Shown: positions 1 to 4,905 of the stretch, piece after piece
How positions within the stretch are numbered: position 1 is the first letter of the stretch
How the letters are laid out: every line of letters begins with the position of its first letter
Assembly (NCBI GenBank): GCA_934675795.1
Contig: CAKURW010000057.1
Location: 1-7,556, forward strand
DNA from: an uncultured Collinsella sp.
Lineage (GTDB): Bacteria; Actinomycetota; Coriobacteriia; Coriobacteriales; Coriobacteriaceae
Direction of reading: 5' to 3'
Length of the DNA: 7,556 nt
Made by a program: the position numbers and the translations under genes
The notes under the pieces: model-generated
Database searches by the model: none
What the model was told of the DNA's origin: nothing
What the model saw: only the letters and a program-made list of their open reading frames with translations

Positions 1-56
1 ACCCCCTGCTGTTCAAAGTCCTTTATTTTCTGGGCGATCAAGTCGTTGAATGCCAT
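1..56 (-). CDS. 5' fragment of an unidentified gene (runs off the left edge)
   Basis: An ATG at 56-54 opens a minus-strand frame of 18 complete codons, reading MAFNDLIAQKIKDFEQQG, before the window ends. GGAG lies 4 nt upstream of the ATG as a ribosome-binding site. About 26 nt of leader separate the ATG from the likely transcription start of the strong promoter described at 79-116. The visible residues look like the charged, helical beginning of a soluble protein, with no signal peptide. I do not recognise the family. Because the operator-like repeat sits on its promoter, the product may be a transcriptional regulator or toxin-antitoxin component that controls itself, but that is only inference from context. 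The rest of the gene is outside the window. Confidence 0.6.
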   Translation of the reverse strand, partial: MAFNDLIAQKIKDFEQQG

Positions 57-78
57 GATTCTCCAATCTTGCTCTCTG

Positions 79-116
79 GCTAATCAAGATTATACTGTTT
101 CTTGATTAGCTGGAAA
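79..116 (-). promoter_or_regulatory. Promoter with overlapping inverted-repeat operator for the left-edge gene
   Basis: Read on the minus strand, a perfect TATAAT lies at 94-89 and TTTCCA (4 of 6 to TTGACA) at 116-111, with 16 nt between. An 11-bp perfect inverted repeat, GCTAATCAAGA at 79-89 and TCTTGATTAGC at 100-110, encloses the -10 box. The half-site centres are 21 bp apart, about two helical turns, as expected for a dimeric repressor. A bound protein would cover the -10 box and most of the spacer. A weaker plus-strand match, TTGCTC at 69-74 with TATACT at 91-96 and 16 nt between, overlaps the same site, but no plus-strand gene follows it. Confidence 0.65.
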
Positions 117-130
117 GCAAGATTTCGTTT

Positions 131-153
131 AACTTGATTAATGATTAAGCAAG
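131..153. promoter_or_regulatory. Second, imperfect operator-like palindrome
   Basis: CTTGATTAA at 133-141 and TTAAGCAAG at 145-153 form an inverted repeat with one mismatch around a 3-nt centre. The left half repeats the CTTGATTA core of the operator at 101-108 and lies 32 bp from it, about three helical turns, so a second or auxiliary site for the same regulator is plausible. It is followed on the plus strand by a T-rich run (154-165). It could therefore also be an AT-rich terminator-like hairpin, but I see no plus-strand gene for it to terminate. Confidence 0.4.
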
Positions 154-208
154 TTTTTCTCTTTCTGTCCCGAAGGATGTCGAGCGGTTGAGGAGGCAAA
201 CACGAACG

Positions 209-248
209 CCTCTAGCCGACAGAAACGCGCGGCTCCGTCAGCTAGAGG
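209..248 (-). terminator. Stem-loop just after the 64-residue ORF
   Basis: The arms at 237-248 and 209-220 pair over 12 positions on minus-strand RNA, with one G-U wobble and a 16-nt loop. The hairpin starts 7 nt after the stop codon of the gene at 256-450, which is where a terminator belongs. The sequence after the stem is not a strong U-tract (it contains only GTGTTTG), so this is either a weak intrinsic terminator or an RNA 3'-end stabiliser. Confidence 0.5.
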
Positions 249-255
249 ACGTTTC

Positions 256-450
256 CTAGTTCCACGGGTCGGCTTCGAACATCGGCTCGCGCTCGGGGCG
301 GCGATCGCTGTAGGGATCGTAGCCGTCGTCGTCCTCGTTCTCAGCACGGATGAAAGGGTCGCGCGGCTTTGGCGCCGGCTTAGGCGCAGGTTTGGGTGCG
401 GCGGGCGCGGCATCGGTCGCCGGCTTGTTCGTCTTGGTCTCATCTTTCAT
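256..450 (-). CDS. Small proline-rich acidic protein, probably disordered (64 aa, unknown function)
   Basis: The start at 450 was chosen because AAGGAG (464-459) lies 8 nt upstream. The ATG two codons earlier (456) would leave only 2 nt, and the longer frame upstream runs through the clpB terminator. Residues 1-17 are polar, 18-30 are an Ala/Pro/Lys repeat (PKPAPKPAPKP), and 31-64 are rich in Asp, Glu and Arg. The tail carries three DP-aromatic motifs: DPF at 31-33, DPY at 45-47 and DPW at 61-63, next to the C-terminus. No signal peptide, membrane segment or cysteine is present. A flexible linker bearing short binding motifs is the natural reading, but partners are unknown. The gene follows clpB on the same strand but beyond a strong terminator, so it is probably transcribed separately or by read-through. 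I see no convincing promoter of its own. I do not recognise the family. Confidence 0.7.
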   Translation of the reverse strand: MKDETKTNKPATDAAPAAPKPAPKPAPKPRDPFIRAENEDDDGYDPYSDRRPEREPMFEADPWN

Positions 451-502
451 CTGCATAGCTCCTTGCCATGTACTCACGTTCGACATCATCGATTGTCGCA
501 CG

Positions 503-539
503 AAAAAGGGCGGCGGACCCAATTGGATCCGCCGCCCTT
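503..539 (-). terminator. Rho-independent terminator of clpB
   Basis: A perfect 12-bp inverted repeat (AAGGGCGGCGGA at 506-517, TCCGCCGCCCTT at 528-539) has a 10-nt loop that itself contains the palindrome CCAATTGG. On the minus strand the stem runs directly into TTTTT (507-503). It lies 42 nt beyond the clpB stop codon, a classic GC-rich stem plus U-tract. Confidence 0.9.
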
Positions 540-581
540 GGCGTTTTGCGATGAGGGGCGATTTAAAGCCGGCCCCAAAAT

Positions 582-3209
582 CTACTCGGCGTCGGGGACC
601 TCGTAGGTGGCCGCCGGCGTGTTATCGCACACGACGGTAAAGCCGCCGTCCTTATCGACATCGACCGTCACCTGATCGCCCTCGCGCACCGTGCCGTCGA
701 TGATGGCGGCGGCGATGGCGTCCACGACCTCGCGCTGGACCAGACGCTTGAGCGGACGGGCGCCAAAGACCGGGTCCAGGCCGCCCACGGCGAGCATCTG
801 CTTGGCCGCCGGGGTGATGGCAAGCGTCATGCGCTCCTTGGCCAGACGCGCGCGGACGTCGGCAAGCTGGATGTCGACGATCTTCTCGATCTGCGCCATG
901 CCGAGCGGATGGAACACCACGATGTCGTCGATACGGTTGAGGAACTCGGGGCGGAAGGTCTGAGCCATGGCGGCGTCGACCTGATGGCGCATCTCCTCCT
1001 CGTCCTTACCGGACAGATCGGCGATGGCCTTGGAGCCCACGTTGGACGTCATGATGATAATCGTGTTCTTGAAGGACACCTGGCGACCCTGGCCATCGGT
1101 CAGACGGCCGTCGTCGAGCACCTGCAACAGCACGTTAAAGACATCCGGATGGGCCTTCTCCATCTCGTCGAGCAAGATCACGGAGTAGGGACGACGGCGC
1201 ACGGCCTCGGTGAGCTGGCCGCCCTCGTCGTAACCCACGTATCCCGGGGGCGCACCGATCAGACGCTGGACGCTGAACTTCTCCATGTACTCGGACATGT
1301 CGATACGCACGAGTGCGCGCTCGTCGTCGAACAGGCACTCGGCAAGCGCCTTGGCGAGCTCGGTCTTACCCACGCCGGTGGGGCCCAGGAAGAAGAAGCT
1401 GCCGATGGGCTTGTCCGGATCGGAGAGACCCGCACGGCTGCGGCGCACGGCCGCGGCAACGGCGGAGACGGCCTCGTCCTGACCGATGACGCGCTTATGC
1501 AGCTCGCCCTCCAGGCCCTTCAACTTGTCGAGCTCGCCCTGCATCATCTTGGACACAGGCACGCCGGTCCAGGCGCTCACGACCTCGGCGATCTCATCGG
1601 AGGTCACCTGTTCGTTGAGGCCCTCGCCGTCCTGCTGCTTTTGTGCCTCGAGCGCGGCCTCGGAATCCTGAATCTGCTGCTGCAGGCCCGGAATCACGGA
1701 GAAGCGCAGCTCGGACGCACGGCCCAGGTCGCCGTTGCGCGTCGCGCGCTCCTCTTCGCTCTTGGCCTCGTCGAGCCGGCCCTTGAGCTCCTGCACGTGG
1801 TCGATGGCGTTCTTTTGGTTGAGCCAGCCGGCCTTTTGCACGTTGAGCTTTTCCTGGACCTCGGCGATCTCCTGACGTAGGGCCTCCAGACGCTCCTTGG
1901 AGGCGTCATCGGTCTCTTTCATGAGCGCCTGTTCCTCGATCTGCAGCTGAGTGAGCTGACGCGTGGTGGCGTCGATCTCGACCGGCATGCTGTCGAGTTC
2001 CATGCGCAGGCGGCTTGCCGCCTCATCGACCAAATCGATGGCCTTGTCGGGCAGGAAGCGGTCGGCGATGTAGCGATCGGAGAGGTCGGCAGCTGCCACG
2101 AGCGCGCTATCGGTGATATGCACACCGTGGAAAATCTCGTACTTCTCCTTCAGACCACGCAGGATCGAAATGGTGTCCTCGACGGTAGGCTCGCTCACCA
2201 TAACGGTCTGGAAACGACGGGCGAGCGCCGCGTCCTTCTCGATGTACTTGCGGTATTCGTCGAGCGTGGTCGCGCCGATCGCGTGCAGGTCGCCACGGGC
2301 GAGCGCCGGCTTGAGGATGTTGCCGGCGTCCATGGAGCCCTCGGTGGCACCCGCGCCCACGATGGTGTGGAGCTCATCGATGAACAGGATGACCTTGCCC
2401 TCGGACTTTTGCACTTCCTTGAGCACGGCCTTCAAGCGGTCCTCGAACTCGCCGCGGTACTTGGCACCGGCGACCAGCGCGCTCATGTCGAGCTCGATAA
2501 GGTCGCGGTCGCGCAGGGTGCTCGGCACGTCGCCGGCCACGATACGCTGGGCGATGCCCTCGACGATGGCCGTCTTGCCGACACCCGGCTCGCCGATGAG
2601 CACAGGGTTATTCTTGGTGCGGCGGGACAGGACCTGAATGGTACGGCGGATCTCGTCGGTACGACCGATGACCGGGTCGAGCTTGCCGGCGCGGGCAAGG
2701 TCGCAGATGTTGCGGCCGTACTGCTCCAGCGCCTCAAACTGGGTCTTGTCCTCGGCAGATGTCACGCGGTCATCGCCACGCAGCTCCTCGTAGACCTGCT
2801 CGATGCGCTCCTTGGTCACGCCGGCGCCGCGCAGCACGCGGCCCGCCTCGCCCTTGTCCTCGGCAAGTGCCATGAGCAGATGCTCAGTCACCACAAAGCT
2901 GTCGCCCATCTTGGTGGCCTTCTTCTCGGCCTTTTCGATGACGCGGACGAGCTCGTTGGACAGGCCCATCTGCTGGCCCTCGCCCGAAACCTTGGGCGCG
3001 TGGTCGATGGCATCCTGTGTGGAGCGTGCAAGCTGAGCCGGGTCGGCACCGATGCGCTCAATGATCACGGAGATATTGCGCTCGCCGGCACCGAGCAGGG
3101 CGGACAGCAGGTGGATCGGCTCCACCGCGCCGGCCTGCGCATCGGCAGCCGTGCTCATGGCGGTCTGCAGCGCCTCGCGCGACGTCATTGCTAGCTTATC
3201 GATTCTCAT
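582..3209 (-). CDS. clpB: ATP-dependent chaperone/disaggregase ClpB
   Basis: This is a cytoplasmic AAA+ hexamer that, with DnaK in the family, pulls polypeptides out of aggregates after heat or other stress. The protein is 875 residues, a normal full length. The Clp N-domain spans about 1-145. AAA-1 has Walker A GEPGVGKT (206-213), pore loop KYRGEF (250-255), Walker B ILFIDE (274-279) and arginine finger pair RR (331-332). A coiled-coil middle domain spans about 410-530, as in ClpB and unlike ClpA or ClpC. AAA-2 has Walker A GPTGVGKT (609-616), pore loop GYVGY (656-660), Walker B VILLDE (677-682) and arginine finger in LNRID (R759). The ClpP-binding tripeptide loop of ClpA/ClpX is absent. The ATG at 3209 follows GAGGTG by 5 nt, and the N-terminus MRIDKL matches the family. 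No dnaK, grpE, dnaJ or hspR neighbour is present, so it stands alone here. Residue 149 is a GTG valine, a possible internal start. Confidence 0.98.
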   Translation of the reverse strand: MRIDKLAMTSREALQTAMSTAADAQAGAVEPIHLLSALLGAGERNISVIIERIGADPAQLARSTQDAIDHAPKVSGEGQQMGLSNELVRVIEKAEKKATKMGDSFVVTEHLLMALAEDKGEAGRVLRGAGVTKERIEQVYEELRGDDRVTSAEDKTQFEALEQYGRNICDLARAGKLDPVIGRTDEIRRTIQVLSRRTKNNPVLIGEPGVGKTAIVEGIAQRIVAGDVPSTLRDRDLIELDMSALVAGAKYRGEFEDRLKAVLKEVQKSEGKVILFIDELHTIVGAGATEGSMDAGNILKPALARGDLHAIGATTLDEYRKYIEKDAALARRFQTVMVSEPTVEDTISILRGLKEKYEIFHGVHITDSALVAAADLSDRYIADRFLPDKAIDLVDEAASRLRMELDSMPVEIDATTRQLTQLQIEEQALMKETDDASKERLEALRQEIAEVQEKLNVQKAGWLNQKNAIDHVQELKGRLDEAKSEEERATRNGDLGRASELRFSVIPGLQQQIQDSEAALEAQKQQDGEGLNEQVTSDEIAEVVSAWTGVPVSKMMQGELDKLKGLEGELHKRVIGQDEAVSAVAAAVRRSRAGLSDPDKPIGSFFFLGPTGVGKTELAKALAECLFDDERALVRIDMSEYMEKFSVQRLIGAPPGYVGYDEGGQLTEAVRRRPYSVILLDEMEKAHPDVFNVLLQVLDDGRLTDGQGRQVSFKNTIIIMTSNVGSKAIADLSGKDEEEMRHQVDAAMAQTFRPEFLNRIDDIVVFHPLGMAQIEKIVDIQLADVRARLAKERMTLAITPAAKQMLAVGGLDPVFGARPLKRLVQREVVDAIAAAIIDGTVREGDQVTVDVDKDGGFTVVCDNTPAATYEVPDAE

Positions 3210-3210
3210 G

Positions 3211-3248
3211 GAATCACCTCTCTTGGGGTGGCCGCCCTACGGGGCGGC
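3211..3248 (-). promoter_or_regulatory. clpB leader: GC-rich hairpin and ribosome-binding site
   Basis: Immediately before the clpB ribosome-binding site (GAGGTG, 3220-3215), the arms 3242-3248 and 3231-3237 form a perfect 7-bp GC-only stem with a 4-nt loop. Adjacent to it, CACC (3230-3227) can pair with GGTG (3218-3215) of the ribosome-binding site across an 8-nt loop. A heat-shock gene leader that can fold over its own ribosome-binding site could act as an RNA thermometer. The pairing over the site itself is only 4 bp, so this is inference. Confidence 0.4.
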
Positions 3249-3287
3249 TTCACGTTGTTCGAGAAGTATTGTTGCCAGCTTTGTACG

Positions 3288-3330
3288 ATCTTATACACAA
3301 ATCTAAGTCTCTATATATAAGATTTTCTGA
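3288..3330 (-). promoter_or_regulatory. Probable clpB promoter region (AT-rich)
   Basis: This is the only AT-rich block close upstream of clpB. The best -10 candidate on the minus strand is TATAAG at 3295-3290, about 80 nt before the start codon; TATATA around 3319-3314 is an alternative. No good -35 stands at 16-18 nt from either. I searched for the HspR (CTTGAGT-N7-ACTCAAG), CIRCE and CtsR heat-shock operators and found none. Confidence 0.35.
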
Positions 3331-3385
3331 GTGATTGAGAGATAGGGGTAAAGATGTCGGCCCGCCGCCGCACAGGTGCGCTACC

Positions 3386-3442
3386 GTCTCAATCTGTAAC
3401 ATCTATCGACCGTTTCTGGCTCCAGATGTTACAGATCGAGAC
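3386..3442. repeat. 57-bp palindromic repeat, copy 1
   Basis: The left arm GTCTCAATCTGTAACATCT (3386-3404) and right arm AGATGTTACAGATCGAGAC (3424-3442) are reverse complements at 18 of 19 positions and enclose a 19-nt spacer. The single mismatch would be a G-U pair in minus-strand RNA. This is the best-preserved of three equally long copies. I recall similar intergenic palindromes in Collinsella genomes, but from memory only. Confidence 0.85.
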
Positions 3443-3465
3443 GAATTGTTCAGCGGCACCCGTTT

Positions 3466-3522
3466 GTCTCAATCTGTAACATCTACTCGGCAAATAGAGC
3501 TCTATCTGTTACAAATCGAGAC
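3466..3522. repeat. 57-bp palindromic repeat, copy 2
   Basis: The left arm at 3466-3484 is identical to that of copy 1. The right arm ATCTGTTACAAATCGAGAC (3504-3522) pairs with it at 15 of 19 positions. The spacer is again 19 nt, with a different sequence containing the palindrome GAGCTC. This copy begins exactly 80 bp after copy 1, and CACCCG recurs in the linker before it (3457-3462) and after it (3533-3538), so the wider 80-bp segment appears to be duplicated. Confidence 0.82.
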
Positions 3523-3546
3523 GAACAGAAGACACCCGAATCGAAA

Positions 3547-3603
3547 ATCTAAATCTGTAACACCAGGCCCACTTTTAGCGGCCAAGATGTTACAAGTCGA
3601 GAC
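3547..3603. repeat. 57-bp palindromic repeat, copy 3 (degenerate)
   Basis: The left arm (3547-3565) keeps the core AATCTGTAAC, and the right arm AGATGTTACAAGTCGAGAC (3585-3603) is nearly canonical. The arms pair at 12 of 19 positions, plus four G-U pairs if read as minus-strand RNA. The length is again exactly 57 bp, starting 81 bp after copy 2. The spacer contains GGCC at both sides, which could extend the stem. The erosion is mostly in the left arm. Confidence 0.75.
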
Positions 3604-3614
3604 AAACCGAGAAC

Positions 3615-3645
3615 CACCACAAAGGTGCCTGTCCCCTTTGTGGTG
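3615..3645. repeat. REP-like hairpin
   Basis: CACCACAAAGG (3615-3625) and CCTTTGTGGTG (3635-3645) are perfect 11-bp reverse complements around the 9-nt loop TGCCTGTCC. The string GGTGCCTGTCCCCTTTG resembles the repetitive extragenic palindromes mobilised by REP-associated tyrosine (Y1) transposases, as I recall them from many bacteria. No such transposase is encoded in this window. It could also act as a transcription-ending hairpin, but there is no T-tract on either side. Confidence 0.65.
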
Positions 3646-3858
3646 ATCCAGAGAAGAATCAGCCCCGATTAAAAAAGGCGGCATCAAGCCCAGTCTACGT
3701 TTGGCGATCCCAAAACCCAACGAAAACGCAGCGATGGAATCGAGAACCGACAATAGCCCGTTCGCACAGATAGAGGCAGAGATTCAAGGTCAGAGTCCGG
3801 CTTAAACGGCTTAGCTATCGCACGTCACATTGTTCTCGTCGTCCCCCTATCATATTTA

Positions 3859-3890
3859 TAGTGCTTATAGTGAAAATAGTGAGTTTAGTG
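3859..3890. repeat. Four TAGTG iterons at 9-bp period
   Basis: TAGTG starts at 3859, 3868, 3877 and 3886, each followed by four variable A/T-rich bases. On the minus strand the array reads as CACTA repeats and covers a plausible promoter, TTTTCA (3876-3871) and TATGAT (3854-3849) with 16 nt between. Equal spacing of near one helical turn suggests stacked binding of one regulator on one face of the DNA. The nearest plus-strand gene starts about 205 bp downstream, and no minus-strand gene lies close, so the target is unclear. Confidence 0.6.
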
Positions 3891-4094
3891 AGAAGAGTAT
3901 CGCTCAAAACTCGTGGACTCAATTATTGACCTCACGCCCAGAATGAGTGGGGCAAATATTTCTATTAGAGGTCAAATCGAAGCCCAATAGGGCCTTTTCA
4001 CCCCGTCATTTCGGTCGATCGCTTTCTTTTGAAGATTGTCGTAAGCTGGTATCACTTATCTTAATGAATGCATACTATTTGCGAGGTACCCGCC

Positions 4095-4742
4095 GTGAAA
4101 CGCTCCACCTATATCGGCCTGCTCGTCTTAGCGTTTGCGATTACCGCAGTCGGCGTAGGAATTATCTATCTCGCATTTCTCCCCGCCTCTGCGACGCAGG
4201 CGGCGGTTGAGACCGTAAGCTATCCCATCGAGGTCCTCACCGATATCGTCAAACCCGATTCGGTCACCGTCGATTTTGACGGTACGCCCGCAGCGCTTGG
4301 TGTCAGCAACTATCCCCGCATCGAACTTGGGGCCAGACGCTACACCAAAGATGAGCAGCTTATCGGCAAGGCAACCAGTTTACTCAAAGGCAAGACGTTT
4401 AAGCGGTGGTACGGCGCCGCAATATATCGAGCCAAGAATGGCCAAATGGTTGGCGGATATTATTCGACCCTTGAGCTCGATGCGGCAAACGGGAGCAAAT
4501 TGTGCAACGTCTCATACGACCCCGGCTGCGTGGACAATGAAGGACCGGGGGTCTATATCTCGGATGGCGACGTAATCTACGTCATGGAGGGCGACCAGAC
4601 GGCAGTCGTCGATTTTATGGATCGGTGTACCGAGGATGCCTACGAACAAACCTGCGAGCCCGATCCGCAGACAGCGCGCAACAGTGGCTCGGCACGCACT
4701 TGGCTATTTGACGATGAAATAACCTGGACCCCATCGAAATAA
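4095..4742 (+). CDS. Membrane-anchored extracytoplasmic protein, unknown function (215 aa)
   Basis: The GTG at 4095 was chosen because GAGG (4083-4086) lies 8 nt upstream and the protein then begins KRSTYIG, a positive stretch before a hydrophobic helix. The in-frame ATG at 4068 lacks a ribosome-binding site. Residues 6-29 form one membrane segment, either an uncleaved anchor or a signal peptide with possible Ala-x-Ala sites at about 31-36. The rest should lie outside the membrane. It has four cysteines in two pairs (137 and 145; 178 and 187), suggesting two disulfides, and an acidic C-terminal third (residues 147-192). It has no lipobox, LPxTG sorting signal or enzyme motif that I recognise. 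Codon choice is less GC-biased than in clpB or the hydratase, which may mean more recent acquisition. It is a lone gene facing the hydratase tail to tail. Confidence 0.82.
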   Translation: MKRSTYIGLLVLAFAITAVGVGIIYLAFLPASATQAAVETVSYPIEVLTDIVKPDSVTVDFDGTPAALGVSNYPRIELGARRYTKDEQLIGKATSLLKGKTFKRWYGAAIYRAKNGQMVGGYYSTLELDAANGSKLCNVSYDPGCVDNEGPGVYISDGDVIYVMEGDQTAVVDFMDRCTEDAYEQTCEPDPQTARNSGSARTWLFDDEITWTPSK

Positions 4743-4822
4743 GGACCCGCCGGGCAGGCAATTTTGTGATGGTCCCGGTCAATTATTAGCGCCCCTCAAG
4801 ACCCAACGAGAACGTCGCGGTA

Positions 4823-4894
4823 GCCCCGGCCACACCTTTCCCTCGGGCGACCCTCGCGAAGCGCGTGAGCACGAGGGAAAGGTGTGGCCGGGGC
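4823..4894. terminator. Long perfect inverted repeat between convergent genes
   Basis: Perfect 23-bp arms at 4823-4845 and 4872-4894 flank a 26-nt loop. The structure starts 11 nt past the hydratase stop codon (minus strand) and 80 nt past the plus-strand gene. It has no U-tract on either side, so it resembles the tract-less hairpin terminators reported in actinobacteria and could stop transcription from both directions. The loop includes GCGAAGC (4856-4862), a sequence known to form an unusually stable mini-hairpin in single-stranded DNA. Confidence 0.75.
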
Positions 4895-4905
4895 GTACAG
4901 CAGAG

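Larger units (their letters stand above)
3249..4094. other. Long gene-free region rich in repeats
   Basis: About 850 bp upstream of clpB and of the membrane-protein gene carry no ORF I can defend. The stretch holds the clpB promoter region, three 57-bp palindromic units (3386-3603), a REP-like hairpin (3615-3645) and four TAGTG iterons (3859-3890). The remaining segments, 3646-3858 and 3891-4080, show no clear promoter, RNA gene or coding signal. Base composition is visibly less GC-rich than the flanking clpB and hydratase genes. The concentration of repeats suggests an insertion-tolerant site rather than a lost operon. Confidence 0.6.

Noticed and set aside
909..1880. Long plus-strand open frames across clpB (also 2118-3194)
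   Set aside because: They are antisense to clpB, whose Walker motifs and full length fix the coding strand. The antisense products show the same low-complexity His/Leu/Ala/Gly-rich composition.
3321..3342. HspR-like site (CTGAGTGATTGAGAG) upstream of clpB
   Set aside because: Only loose matches to the half-site CTTGAGT occur, arranged as direct rather than inverted copies, so it does not fit the HAIR operator.
3386..3603. CRISPR array
   Set aside because: The repeats are long palindromes separated by 23-24 nt linkers that are themselves partly similar, the third copy is degenerate, and no cas gene is present.
3335..3646. A 103-codon plus-strand frame over the palindrome array
   Set aside because: It is made almost wholly of the repeat units and lacks a plausible ribosome-binding site and protein-like composition.
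3502..3753. An 83-codon minus-strand frame starting at TTG
   Set aside because: It runs through the REP-like hairpin and two palindrome units, has no ribosome-binding site and resembles no protein I know. The first part could be a gene relic, but nothing supports it firmly.
3947..4210. An 87-codon plus-strand frame upstream of the membrane-protein gene
   Set aside because: It overlaps the start of that gene in another frame, has no ribosome-binding site and no recognisable features.
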